From positions 186,001-250,000 of the forward strand of contig CAVPHU010000005.1 of NCBI GenBank assembly GCA_963704815.1: a stretch of 64,000 nt of DNA, given 5' to 3'. Below the pieces are notes generated by a model. It was given only the letters and a program-made list of their open reading frames with translations, did not search any database and had not been told where the DNA came from. Origin of the DNA: DATKWD01 sp963704815. Lineage in GTDB: Bacteria > Actinomycetota > Acidimicrobiia > Acidimicrobiales > Salinilacustritrichaceae. Below are positions 1 through 7,997 of the stretch, in pieces (the first letter of the stretch is position 1; every line of letters begins with the position of its first letter). The position numbers and the translations under genes are program-made.

Positions 1-1
1 C

Positions 2-439
2 CTGGTGCACGCCGCGGTGGTGTTGCTCCCGCTCGCAGCCGTGGCGACGGTCGTCGTCGCCGCGGTGCCGCGGGCCCGACGTCACTACGCGCCGATCGCC
101 CTCGTGCTCGCCATCCTGGCCCTCGGCTCGGTCGGCCTCGCGCAGGGATCGGGCGAATCGCTCGAAGAACGGGTCACCGAGACGCAGCTGGTCGAGGCCC
201 ACACGAGCCAGGGTGAAACGGTGCTCCCCTGGGCCATCGCGGTTGCCGTGGTGGCGGCTGCGATCGTCGGTGCGACGCTCTTCGCCAAGCGCGTCGAGCG
301 GGTGTCGGCCAAGACACTCACTGCGATCCTGCTCGCCGCGGCGCTGATCTGCGGCGCCGGTGCGGTGTGGACCGTCGTCGATGTCGGCCACAGCGGCGCC
401 AAGGCCACCTGGGACGACGTGGACGGTGGCAGCGGCTGA
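2..439 (+). CDS. DUF2231-like membrane protein, 5' truncated by window edge
   Basis: Open from the first bases of the window with no required start, so the N-terminus lies upstream. The 145 visible residues begin with a LVH motif and hold about four hydrophobic segments, and they end in a GHSGAKATW-type motif. A transmembrane bundle starting near an 'L-V-H' and ending 'GHSGAK-W' is what I know of actinobacterial DUF2231 proteins, which are predicted heme-binding or electron-transfer membrane proteins of unproven function. An alternative start at GTG 5 is possible but would cut into the first membrane helix. Family assignment is from pattern only. Confidence 0.7.
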   Translation: MVHAAVVLLPLAAVATVVVAAVPRARRHYAPIALVLAILALGSVGLAQGSGESLEERVTETQLVEAHTSQGETVLPWAIAVAVVAAAIVGATLFAKRVERVSAKTLTAILLAAALICGAGAVWTVVDVGHSGAKATWDDVDGGSG

Positions 440-466
440 CCCTCTTGGTCTCGCCGCGGCGCGCAC

Positions 467-595
467 GTGCATCCGGGTGGCACCGTGCACCTCGAGTTCG
501 ACATCGCCAGTCCGGGCAACATCAGGTGCTTCAACGCAGCCGAGGTCATCGAGCGCCGCGCCGAGGTCGAGCCCGAACAGCTTCCCCTGCTGTGA
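467..595 (+). CDS. small ORF or gene tail, unknown
   Basis: A GTG-started 42-residue frame lies between the DUF2231 gene and the HNH gene. It is in the same frame as the DUF2231 gene and separated from it by that gene's stop. The peptide has mixed, protein-like composition (includes FDIASPGNIRCFNAAEV) rather than the Arg/Pro-rich look of shadow frames here. It could be a small gene or the C-terminal tail of a lost gene. No family recognised. Confidence 0.25.
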   Translation: MHPGGTVHLEFDIASPGNIRCFNAAEVIERRAEVEPEQLPLL

Positions 596-651
596 GCTGT
601 GAGCCCCACGGCTCGGGTCCGTTCGGGGCCGCCGGCTGCAAGACTCCGCGC

Positions 652-1710
652 ATGGTTTCCGACGAGCTGCTGACCGAGCGGCTGCTGCGGATCATCGACG
701 AGGGGCGCCGGACCGCCACCTACAAGCTGGCGCTGCTTCTCGCCCTGGTCGACACGGTGGCCGAGCGGCCCGGCGCCGAGGAGATCCCGACACGGGCCAT
801 CGCCACCCACGTCCTCGAGCGCTATTACCCCCAGACCCGGGTCTTCGTGGCCGCGGATGGCATCGAGCGTGAGCTCAGGCAGATCAGCATGAAGGGTTCG
901 CCGGTCCTGCGGGCCGCGCTACGACTCCGTCTGCTCGGCGATGGCGCCGGGTGCCGTGAGGCTGCACAGACGGCCGAGCGGATCCCCGAGGCCTACGGCG
1001 AAGCGCTGACCGCCACCGAGGACACGTTCGTGCGCTACCCGATTCCGCTGCTGCAAGTGGTGGGCTCGAAGGTGGTGCCGTTTCTCTACGAGGTCGACTG
1101 GCCCGAGGGAACCAGTGCGGCGTCGCTGCGGTCGGCCGGTTGCGACCGCATCAGGCTGCTGCCCGGCGTGGCCAAGCGGCTGACCGTGCTCGGGCCTCTG
1201 GTCCGGCCGCTCGTCGAGCTGCACTGGACCCAGGACGTCGCCCGCTGGACCAAGCTCGACCTCGACGAGGAATCGCTCCGCACGCACCTGTTCGGATCGG
1301 CTCGCACGACGTTCCCGCCCCGACTTCGCCGAGATCTGGTCGACCTCCAGAACGGGCGCTGCTTCTACTGCGACGAGCCGCTGACGACGCGTGCCGACGT
1401 CGACCACTTCCTCGCCTGGTCGCGCTGGCCGAACGACGCAGCCGAGAACCTCGTTGTCGCTGACGCGTGCAACGGCCACAAGCGCGACCACCTGGCGGCC
1501 CGGCCGCACCTCGACCGCTGGTTCGATCGCAACCACCGTCGCGCCGCCGACCTGACCTCGATCGCCGGCGGGGCCGGCTGGCTTTCGGCCCCGGATCGCA
1601 CCCTCGGGCTCGCGCGGAGCGCCTATCTCACCCTTGCCGCGGGAACGCCGCTGTGGCTCGAGGGCGGGGAATTCGTCGAGGCCGACGGACCGATCGACAT
1701 CGGCGCCTGA
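652..1710 (+). CDS. HNH endonuclease domain protein
   Basis: A 352-residue protein. The N-terminal 220 residues are unrecognised and the C-terminal third carries an HNH nuclease fold: CFYC (Cys237, Cys240), a DH pair at 251-252, then an N-L-V-x-A-D-x-C-N-x-H-K-x-D-H stretch around 266-280. These are the zinc-knuckle and catalytic beta-beta-alpha-metal positions of HNH nucleases, so it probably cuts DNA in the cytoplasm. I start at ATG 652 because the longer open frame upstream has non-native composition. Its last 50 codons recur as a remnant at about 3857-4010, so this gene belongs to a duplicated block. Confidence 0.8.
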   Translation: MVSDELLTERLLRIIDEGRRTATYKLALLLALVDTVAERPGAEEIPTRAIATHVLERYYPQTRVFVAADGIERELRQISMKGSPVLRAALRLRLLGDGAGCREAAQTAERIPEAYGEALTATEDTFVRYPIPLLQVVGSKVVPFLYEVDWPEGTSAASLRSAGCDRIRLLPGVAKRLTVLGPLVRPLVELHWTQDVARWTKLDLDEESLRTHLFGSARTTFPPRLRRDLVDLQNGRCFYCDEPLTTRADVDHFLAWSRWPNDAAENLVVADACNGHKRDHLAARPHLDRWFDRNHRRAADLTSIAGGAGWLSAPDRTLGLARSAYLTLAAGTPLWLEGGEFVEADGPIDIGA

Positions 1711-1774
1711 CCGGCTTGTCCGAGTCGATCGACGAGAGCGCCAGGCACACGACCTGCCCAGAGGGCACCAGCGG

Positions 1775-2152
1775 TCAGCCGAGGGCGTTCAAGGTGCCGA
1801 GCACTGCGGTCGCCGTGCCGACGACGGCGATCATCCGCAGCGTCATCTCGTTGCGGAGATCAGCGATCTCGCGGCGCACTGCGCCGAACTCGCCGATCAT
1901 GTCGCCGCGTAGCCCGGCGATCTCGCCACGCAGCTCGGTGCGCAGATCGCCGATCTCGCCGCGCACGTCGGCGAGATCGCCCCTGAACTCGCTGCGGAAC
2001 TCAGCGAGCTCGGCGCGGAGGAACTGCTTGGTGACGAGTTCGTCGGCTTCGACGGAGGGGAATTCGGTCATGAGGGCGTTGGCGTCCTCCTCGCCGAGCA
2101 CGGGAACGAGCTTCCCGTAGATCGACGAACGGTGGCGGGCATCGAGGGCCAT
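1775..2152 (-). CDS. coiled-coil protein with C-terminal membrane anchor (paralogue 1)
   Basis: A 125-residue protein. Residues 1-50 form a conserved head (MALDARHRSSIYGKL, then LGEEDANALM and ADELVTKQFL). Residues about 51-105 are a charged coiled coil of RGE/ADL-type repeats, and the last 18 residues are a single hydrophobic helix. The layout resembles DUF1640/CCDC90-like anchors seen as hypotheticals in many Actinobacteria; function unknown. Copies at 4021-4257 and 10231-10521 share the head and anchor but differ in coiled-coil length (125, 78 and 96 residues). The start is the ATG of the conserved head; it is preceded by a 40-bp leader shared with the 10231 copy. Confidence 0.75.
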   Translation of the reverse strand: MALDARHRSSIYGKLVPVLGEEDANALMTEFPSVEADELVTKQFLRAELAEFRSEFRGDLADVRGEIGDLRTELRGEIAGLRGDMIGEFGAVRREIADLRNEMTLRMIAVVGTATAVLGTLNALG

Positions 2153-2157
2153 GGGTT

Positions 2158-2197
2158 TCCTTCGGGTCAGAACACGAAGGGGGAAGTCCCACCAACT
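2158..2197 (-). promoter_or_regulatory. conserved 40-bp leader of coiled-coil paralogue 1
   Basis: This stretch matches 10527-10566 at 37 of 40 positions although the flanks have diverged. It holds an inverted repeat, CCTTCG and CGAAGG around a 10-nt loop, just upstream of the coiled-coil start codon. One arm overlaps the likely ribosome-binding GAAGGA. It could be an operator or a translational hairpin. Confidence 0.5.
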
Positions 2198-2233
2198 GTA
2201 GCCAAGGCCGCACCGACCTCCGGCCCAGGCGCA

Positions 2234-2239
2234 TAGCGT
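2234..2239 (+). promoter_or_regulatory. -10 box TAGCGT, leaderless-type promoter
   Basis: TAGCGT lies 7 nt before the GTG start at 2247, the spacing expected if transcription begins at the start codon. No convincing -35 is visible. Confidence 0.45.
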
Positions 2240-2246
2240 CGCGTGG

Positions 2247-3734
2247 GTGAACGTCGACATCGAAACCGAGCTGACAAGGGCCGACCTCGGAGAGAAGCAG
2301 GTGCTGGTGCTGCGGCCCCGCTGGGACACCGTCGAGGTCGAGCCCGAGGTCACCGTCGCCATCACGACGTGGGCGCCCTTGGCGTGGCGTGAGGACGGCC
2401 TCCCGAAGCCCCATCACGAATTGAGCGACGCCGGCGTGCGCTTCCACGTGAGCCTGGCCTCGCTGCTCGACGACACACCTGCACCGCCAGCGACGACGCT
2501 CGACGCGTTCGCCGCAACTGCGCACGGGACGTGGACGCTTCACCGCGAGGCCCGCGCGACCGACGACCACGCACGGATGCTCGAACTGCTGAACCAGATC
2601 CTCGACGGGGCACCCGAGGCCGACCGCCGACCACCCGACCGCTGGGAGGTGGTCGAGCCGTGGCGGACGATGACCGCGGCCGACGTGGACGCCTCGGTTA
2701 CCGCGGCGCTGGGCCCGAGCGGACATGACCCCTCACCCCGGCCCCTCGGCGGAGTCGACGAGGCCGATCCCGACTGCTCAGCCTGTGGCGGCGCGGCATT
2801 CGAGATCCCCTTCGAGCTCGACGAGGCCCGCGTCGGGTTCTGCTCGCCCCATCGGGCCCAGGCGCTGGCGCAGATGGTGCGGGTCGGATGCCAGGTCCAC
2901 CAGGGCGACCGGGACGACCCCGACGACGAGTTCGACGAGTTCGACGAGTTCGACGAGCAGTTCGAGTCTCGCTTCGCCTACGAGCACGCCATGGGTGACC
3001 GGTTCGGAAGACCGCACCTGCCGGCTGACCTGCACGCCCGCCATCTACGAGCGGGCGACGACCGCTCAGCGATCGCACGAGCACTGGTGTTCATCGACGA
3101 GTGGGCCGGCACCGACGCCGAGCGGTGGGACGCGGCGTGGCACGACCTCGGCTACGTCTGGGATGACGACTTCACGCCGATGGCCGACGAGATCGAGGAC
3201 ACGTTGAGTTCGATCGTCATCGGCCCTGCCTACGCCGGCGACTTCGACCTCGCACTCGCGGCCCTCGCCGCCGCCGAGCACGCCAGCCCGTCCTGCGACT
3301 GGAGACCGCTGCGCGGCGATGTGGCTGCGGTCGCCGCCCGCGAGGGCCACACCGAACTCGCCGACGAACAGATCCGGCTCGCACGTTCGGGCATCGGTCA
3401 GCCCCCGTGGTTCTGGCTCTCGGTCGGCACGGTCGACCAGGTCGCCGGCCGTCACGACGCGGCCCGTGAGAGGTTCGAGCGCGTGCGGAGCGAAGCCCGG
3501 AGCGACAAGGACCACGCCCTCGAACTCGACGCCGTTGACCACCTGATCGAGCTCGAGGAGGACCTCGGCGACGATGACGCCGTCCGCCGCCTGCAACGGA
3601 CACGAGACAGGCTGGCCGACCGGCTCCGCCAGCGGCGGCCGGCGGTGGCCCGGCCCGTCGAGCCCAAGCTCGGCCGCAACAAACCGTGTTGGTGTGGGAG
3701 CGGCCAGAAGTTCAAACGCTGTCACGGCGCCTGA
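2247..3734 (+). CDS. SEC-C motif protein with TPR-like helical region
   Basis: A 495-residue protein. The C-terminus (about 478-494) is a SEC-C zinc motif, KPCWCGSGQKFKRCHG, as found at the end of SecA and in many standalone proteins. A second possible metal site is CSACGG followed by FCSPH near residues 178-205. Residues about 300-450 are Ala/Leu/Arg-rich helices with repeat spacing like TPR units. A very acidic EFDEFDEFDE stretch sits near 230-240 and is encoded by a perfect 9-bp triplication. The GTG start is chosen because a -10 box lies 7 nt upstream and the preceding intergenic region belongs to the divergent coiled-coil gene. The precise role is unknown. Confidence 0.75.
   Translation: MNVDIETELTRADLGEKQVLVLRPRWDTVEVEPEVTVAITTWAPLAWREDGLPKPHHELSDAGVRFHVSLASLLDDTPAPPATTLDAFAATAHGTWTLHREARATDDHARMLELLNQILDGAPEADRRPPDRWEVVEPWRTMTAADVDASVTAALGPSGHDPSPRPLGGVDEADPDCSACGGAAFEIPFELDEARVGFCSPHRAQALAQMVRVGCQVHQGDRDDPDDEFDEFDEFDEQFESRFAYEHAMGDRFGRPHLPADLHARHLRAGDDRSAIARALVFIDEWAGTDAERWDAAWHDLGYVWDDDFTPMADEIEDTLSSIVIGPAYAGDFDLALAALAAAEHASPSCDWRPLRGDVAAVAAREGHTELADEQIRLARSGIGQPPWFWLSVGTVDQVAGRHDAARERFERVRSEARSDKDHALELDAVDHLIELEEDLGDDDAVRRLQRTRDRLADRLRQRRPAVARPVEPKLGRNKPCWCGSGQKFKRCHGA
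2931..2957 (+). repeat. 9-bp tandem repeat (TTCGACGAG x3) inside the SEC-C gene
   Basis: Three perfect in-frame copies of TTCGACGAG encode the Phe-Asp-Glu repeat. Such a tract can change length by slippage without breaking the frame. Confidence 0.9.
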
Positions 3735-3856
3735 CCGGAGTCCTCCGCGAGTGCAGCACCGACGACGGACGGTGGGAGGCAGCACCGGATGCGTCTCCGG
3801 AGCGGGTCAGGTGAGAAGGATCAGGGGCCGAGCACCGTGAACACGGGTCGAGGTCG

Positions 3857-4010
3857 ATCGCAAACGATGCGAGCTGGCTGTCGGCCCGCGAGCGCACGAG
3901 CGGACTCGTGCGCAGCTCCCACCTCACGATCGCGGCCGGAACCCCGCTCTGGGTGGCCGGTCACGAGTACGTCGAGGCCGATGGCCCATCGAGTTCGGCG
4001 CCGGACCGAC
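3857..4010 (+). pseudogene. 3' remnant of an HNH endonuclease gene
   Basis: Translated in the frame of TGG 3875, this stretch reads SIANDASWLSARERT and continues LTIAAGTPLWVAGHEYVEADG, which aligns with the last 50 codons of the HNH gene at 652-1710 (SIAGGAGWLSAPDRT, LTLAAGTPLWLEGGEFVEADG). The HNH core itself is absent. Near 3990 one base is missing relative to the intact copy, so the original stop is lost. Like the intact copy, it ends just before a minus-strand coiled-coil gene, so it marks an old segmental duplication. Confidence 0.7.
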
Positions 4011-4020
4011 AGACCAGCGA

Positions 4021-4257
4021 TCAGCCGATGACGTTCAGCGTGCCGAGCACTGCGGTCGCGGCGCCGATGGCGGCCATGGTCCGCAACGTCAGGTCGGTGC
4101 GGAATTCGGCGAGTTCGACGCGGAGGAACTGCCTGGTGACGAGTTCGTCGGCTTCGATGGAGGGGAATTCGGCCATGAGGGCGTTGGCGTCCTCCTCGCC
4201 GAGCACGGGGACGAGCTTTCCGTAGATCGACGAACGGTGGCGGGCATCGAGTGCCAT
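4021..4257 (-). CDS. coiled-coil protein with C-terminal membrane anchor (paralogue 2, short)
   Basis: A 78-residue paralogue of the 1775-2152 protein. The conserved head (MALDARHRSSIYGKL, LGEEDANALM, ADELVTRQFL) is fused almost directly to the C-terminal hydrophobic helix (MAAIGAATAVLGTLNVIG), with nearly all of the coiled coil missing. The loss is in frame, which suggests contraction of the repeat rather than decay. The conserved leader seen in front of paralogues 1 and 3 is not recognisable here. It is divergent from the alpha/beta hydrolase that starts 92 bp away. Confidence 0.7.
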   Translation of the reverse strand: MALDARHRSSIYGKLVPVLGEEDANALMAEFPSIEADELVTRQFLRVELAEFRTDLTLRTMAAIGAATAVLGTLNVIG

Positions 4258-4349
4258 CGGGATCGGTCCCGTCAAAGGGTAGCCAGCGCTTCGAGCGCCG
4301 ACCGGCCGGTTTGCGGGTCCGCTGGTTGCGCAGCTGCCACGCAAGGGTC

Positions 4350-5080
4350 ATGCCAGCTGTCTTCGTCCACGGGGTGCCCGAGACTCCGGCGGTGTGGGAC
4401 CCGCTGATCGCTGAGTTCCACCGCGCCGACGTCGTGGCACTGCAGCTCCCCGGGTTCGGGTGCCCGTTGCCCGACGGATTCGAGGCCACCAAGGAGCGTT
4501 GCGCCCAGTGGCTGATCGGCGAGCTCGGCGACCTCGACGACATCGACCTGGTGACCCACGACTGGGGTGCGCTGCTCATGATCCCGGCTCTGGCCGACGA
4601 CGATGTGCAGGTCCGGTGTTGGGCCACCGACGCCGGCAACCTCGACGAGACCTTCCGCTGGCACGACATGGCCCGCACCTGGCAGACCCCGGGCGAGGGC
4701 GAGGCGTTCATGGACGGCCTGCTGGGCGCGAGCCTCGACGACCGGGCCGCCCTGCTGACCGCCTCGGGTGTCCCCGAGTCGGGCGCCACTCAGATGGCGG
4801 CTGCACTCGACCCGACGATGGCCGCCGCCATCCTCACCCTCTACCGGACGGCCACTGAGATCGGTCAGGAGTGGGGACCGTTCGTCGACCATCTCGACGG
4901 TCCGGGACTGGAGGTCGAGTCGATGCAGGATCCCTTCCGGGCCGCCGACCGGGTCGCCGCCCTCGCCGCCCGCACGGGCCGCGCGTGTCCGCGCAGCTCC
5001 CCGACGCCGGTCACTGGTGGATGCTCGAAGACCCGTCGGCCGCGGCTGCGATGCTCGAGGACTTCTGGTCGTCGCTCTGA
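4350..5080 (+). CDS. alpha/beta hydrolase, Asp-nucleophile type (copy B), frameshifted
   Basis: About 243 codons, closely similar to the intact hydrolase at 10640-11368. HGVPETP forms the oxyanion region and THDWGALL contains the nucleophile, an Asp as in haloalkane dehalogenases and epoxide hydrolases rather than Ser. Near 4981-4992 there are two extra bases (or one missing) compared with copy C. The last 30 residues, including the catalytic-His motif DAGHWWMLEDP, are therefore in another frame and end at the TGA at 5080. Without the shift the protein would be full length, so this may be an assembly indel. Substrate unknown. Confidence 0.7.
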
Positions 5081-5103
5081 GGGCACGCGACCGCTGTGAG
5101 AGG

Positions 5104-5431
5104 ATGTCGGAGATGACTCCGACGATCGCTGAGAGGGCGCGCTGCCGTCGAAGCGTTCGGTGAGGTGCTCGGCGGCGAGGCGCCGAGCCTCCTCGAGAAG
5201 GTCGTGCCGAAGCGTCCGTGGCGCGAGGCGCTCGACCCGTCGCTGCTGCAGTCGTCGCACTTCGCCGCGGCCACCGCCTCAGCCGAACGTGCGGAGCTGC
5301 ACGAGAGGCAGCGGGAGCTGGTGGGGGACAGGTTCGCCGGCGTGCTGATGGAGTTCCTGCTCCCAGTCCCGACCGGGACCCTGCCGCGACTCGAACACGA
5401 ACTCGCTCGGCCCGTCACGGCGCCGGAGTAG
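5104..5431 (+). CDS. hypothetical protein, probably frameshifted near its start
   Basis: From GTG 5165 there is an 88-residue frame with protein-like composition (LLEKVVPKRPWREALDPSLL). The codons just upstream in that frame read AAVEAFGEVLGGEAP without a start. An ATG at 5104 in another frame gives MSEMTPTIAERA and would join this frame if one base were restored near 5135-5140. I recognise no domain. It sits between two alpha/beta-hydrolase-type regions with no clear operon partner. Confidence 0.35.
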
Positions 5432-5608
5432 GGCGGCCTTCCAGCGCGTCAGGCGGGTTCGCGGCCGGGTCGGAGCGACGCGGCGTGACCGCGCGGATGG
5501 TCGAGCTGTTGGTGTCGGTGCGGACGGGTATCGTGGCGGGCACGCCGCCGATGCGGCGCTCGCGGACCTGCTCCGACACTTCACCACCGAAGATCGAAGG
5601 ACGCGACC

Positions 5609-6025
5609 ATGGCGATCACCGAGAACCGACGCAATGCGCTCCACAACGACCTGGCCCGCACCCTCGGCCCCGAATCGGCCGACACGCTGATGGAGATGCT
5701 GCCGCCCACCGGCTGGGCCGACGTCGCCACCAAGCACGATCTCGACGCGCTCGCCGCGCTGACGAGGCGCGACCTCGAGGCGCACGCCGCCGCGACCAGG
5801 CACGACCTCGAGGCGCATGCCGCCGCGACCAGGCACGACCTCGACGCGCTCCGGCGAGATCTCGGGACGCACGTCGACGCCACCGCTCGCGAGTTCGCGT
5901 CGCTGCGCGAGTGGCTCGATGCCAAGTTCGACGCCACGGCCACCCAGTCCGACCTCCGACAGATGATCTTCGCCGTGTTGGCGTTCAACCTGGTGCTGGT
6001 CGGCGCGGTCATCGGGTTCGCCTGA
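5609..6025 (+). CDS. coiled-coil protein with C-terminal membrane anchor (paralogue 4)
   Basis: A 138-residue protein with the plan of the three MALDARHRSS proteins in this window. The head reads LGPESADTLMEMLPP followed by ATKHDL. The middle is a long coiled coil of 11-residue units (TRHDLEAHAAA) and the C-terminus is a hydrophobic helix (MIFAVLAFNLVLVGAVIGFA). The head signature, LG-x-E-x-A-x-x-LM then a TK motif, matches the other paralogues, although overall identity is low. GAAGG lies 8 nt before the ATG. Role unknown; a membrane-tethered scaffold is plausible from architecture only. Confidence 0.7.
   Translation: MAITENRRNALHNDLARTLGPESADTLMEMLPPTGWADVATKHDLDALAALTRRDLEAHAAATRHDLEAHAAATRHDLDALRRDLGTHVDATAREFASLREWLDAKFDATATQSDLRQMIFAVLAFNLVLVGAVIGFA
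5771..5836 (+). repeat. 33-bp direct repeat in coiled-coil gene
   Basis: Two nearly perfect tandem copies of a 33-bp unit, with a partial third, encode the 11-residue (hendecad) coiled-coil repeat. They show how paralogues of this family can gain or lose length. Confidence 0.8.
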
Positions 6026-6030
6026 CCCCG

Positions 6031-6504
6031 ATGGAGACGACGCCGATGCCGACGTCTTCGCCCTCCACCGCGCACCCCACCGAACCGGCCCGCGTGGCGG
6101 TGGCGTTCCTCGAGGCGCTCGCGGCCGAAGACCTCGACGCGGCGCTGGCGCTGGTCGCCGACGACCTGCTCTACACCAACGTGTCGCTGCCGTCGGTCCG
6201 GGGCAAGCACGCCCTCGACCAGGCGTTCCGTCCACTGCTCGGCCGGTTCGGCTTCAAGGTCGTGAACCACCACGTCGCGGTCGACACCACCGACCCCGGC
6301 GTCGTCCTCACCGAGCGCACCGACGCCCTGGTCCTGGGCCCGGTGCACTGGCAGTTCTGGGTCTACGGCCGCTTCGAGGTCCGTGACGGTCTCATCACCG
6401 TGTGGCGCGACAGCTTCGACTGGGGCGACATGCTGGTGGGCCTCGCCCGCGGCGTGCTCGGAACCGTCGTCCCGGGCGCGGCCCGGCGGTTCCCGGCCGC
6501 CTGA
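6031..6504 (+). CDS. limonene-1,2-epoxide hydrolase / SnoaL-like (NTF2 fold) protein
   Basis: A 157-residue NTF2-like protein. The pattern ERTDALVL followed by VWRDSFDWGDM matches the Asp-Arg-Asp catalytic layout of limonene-1,2-epoxide hydrolases, where an ERTD motif and a WRDYFD motif hold the acid-base residues. It may therefore hydrate an epoxide, but substrate cannot be read from sequence. It begins 5 nt after the preceding coiled-coil gene, which suggests co-transcription. An internal ATG at 6046 is an alternative start. Confidence 0.75.
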   Translation: METTPMPTSSPSTAHPTEPARVAVAFLEALAAEDLDAALALVADDLLYTNVSLPSVRGKHALDQAFRPLLGRFGFKVVNHHVAVDTTDPGVVLTERTDALVLGPVHWQFWVYGRFEVRDGLITVWRDSFDWGDMLVGLARGVLGTVVPGAARRFPAA

Positions 6505-6538
6505 GCCCGCCTGCCGGCGGCGTCAGTCGAGCAGGGCG

Positions 6539-6839
6539 CTAGGCCCGGTCGACGTCGCCGGGGCCGTTCCGCTTCAGCAGGGCGTCGACGAGCCATTCGG
6601 ACCGATGGGCCCGCACGGGGATCTCGCCGGCCCGTTCGTGCACGTCGCGGCCGTCGTCGTAGTGGGCGATCGCCTGGTCGAGGTCGCTTGTCGCCTCGGC
6701 GAGGGCTCCGAGCATCCACGAGGCGTGGCCGGCTCGGCGGTGGCCTCGACGAACCCGGGCGTGAACGGCGGGCCCCCTATCGCGGCGATCGTCGCCTCGA
6801 ACCTGCCCGGCATCTCGCCCTCCGGCGAGCGCTGCAAGC
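6539..6839 (-). pseudogene. C-terminal remnant of a TPR-type regulator
   Basis: Two minus-strand frames together read GEMPGRFEATIAAIGG and then, after one missing base near 6725, WMLGALAEATSDLDQAIAHY, ending at TAG 6541-6539. The second part looks like one TPR-like helix pair followed by a short tail, as at the end of large AAA/TPR regulators. No upstream body of such a gene remains because the ABC permease begins immediately. I take it as the leftover 3' end of a deleted gene. Confidence 0.4.
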
Positions 6840-7997
6840 TCAGTCCAACATGCGCCTGCGCAGCTGGGTCGATGCGACCAGCACGAACAGGACGGCGAAA
6901 CCCAGCAGCACGACCAGTTCGGTGGCGATGTCGGTGACGCCGCCGCCTCTGGCCATGAGCTCGATCCAGCCGTCGACGGCCCAGCCGTGGGGCACGACGT
7001 GGCCGACGGCCTGCATGACCGGGCCGACGATCTCGAGCGGCCACATGGTGCCGCCCAACATGCCGAACACGATGCCGATGGTGACGCCGACCGAGGTTGC
7101 CTGCTCGGGTGTGCGGAACAGCGCGCCGCTCAGCATGCCGGCGCCGGTGCCGACCGCGCACCACACCAGCACCAGGCTGATCGCCGCCACCGGGTCGCCC
7201 CAGTCGACGTCGAAGAACAGGGTCCCGGCGCCGACGATGATCACCGACTGCAGCAGTGAGGCGAGGAAGTAGCCGGCCGCCTCACCCGACACGATCTGCA
7301 GCGGCGTGACGGGACCGGCCAGCATCCGGGCGTGGATCCCGAGCTTGCGGCTCTGGATCAGCGCGGCGCCGCCGGTCAGGGCATTGATGAACACGAACAG
7401 CACGAGCATGGTGGGCGCGCTGTTCTGGAATCCCCCCGAGAAGAAGTCGGTGCGGGCGTCGACCACTTGGGCATCCACGCCGGCGAGCACCGCGTCACCG
7501 CTCGACTCCTGCACGGCGAGCAGCGCGGCATCGAGGTCGGTCCCGGTCCCCTCGGCGACGATCCGGCCGGCGGTGAGCTCGATGGCCTGGTCGTCGACCA
7601 CCGAGGCGATGGCGGTCAGGGCCGCCCGGTTCGACTCGCTCACCTGCTCGCCGAGGACCTCGATGGTGGCGGTGCCGCCGCTGGAGACGACGGCGTCGAG
7701 GTCGTCGGGGATGTGCACCACGGCGTCGAGTTCGACCCGGCGGAGCGCGGTGCGGGCGTCGTCGAGGTCGTCGAAGGTCTTGGTCTCGATGGCGGGGTGG
7801 TCGTCGAGGCGCTGGGCCAGGTCGGCGGCGAGCGGCGTGTCGACCGGACCGACCACCGCAACCTTGAACGCGTCGTTCGCCTGGATGGTCGCCCCGACGA
7901 TCACGATGACGAGGAGCGGGAGCACGACCATGAAGAAGAGGGCCGTGCGGTCGCGCAGCAACCGGCGGATCGAGGTGGTGGCGATGGCTCCGAGCAT
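6840..7997 (-). CDS. ABC-2 type transporter permease (second subunit)
   Basis: A 385-residue membrane protein. One N-terminal helix follows a basic stretch (RRLLRDRTALFFMVVLPLL), then a large extracytoplasmic domain (about 50-200), then five or six membrane helices. This is the ABC_membrane_3 / ABC-2 layout of drug and lipid exporters. The start ATG overlaps the TGA of the upstream permease by one base (TGATG), so the pair is translationally coupled. It is third in the operon ATPase-permease-permease read right to left. Export of a drug-like or lipid substrate is the usual family role; the substrate is unknown. Confidence 0.85.
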   Translation of the reverse strand: MLGAIATTSIRRLLRDRTALFFMVVLPLLVIVIVGATIQANDAFKVAVVGPVDTPLAADLAQRLDDHPAIETKTFDDLDDARTALRRVELDAVVHIPDDLDAVVSSGGTATIEVLGEQVSESNRAALTAIASVVDDQAIELTAGRIVAEGTGTDLDAALLAVQESSGDAVLAGVDAQVVDARTDFFSGGFQNSAPTMLVLFVFINALTGGAALIQSRKLGIHARMLAGPVTPLQIVSGEAAGYFLASLLQSVIIVGAGTLFFDVDWGDPVAAISLVLVWCAVGTGAGMLSGALFRTPEQATSVGVTIGIVFGMLGGTMWPLEIVGPVMQAVGHVVPHGWAVDGWIELMARGGGVTDIATELVVLLGFAVLFVLVASTQLRRRMLD

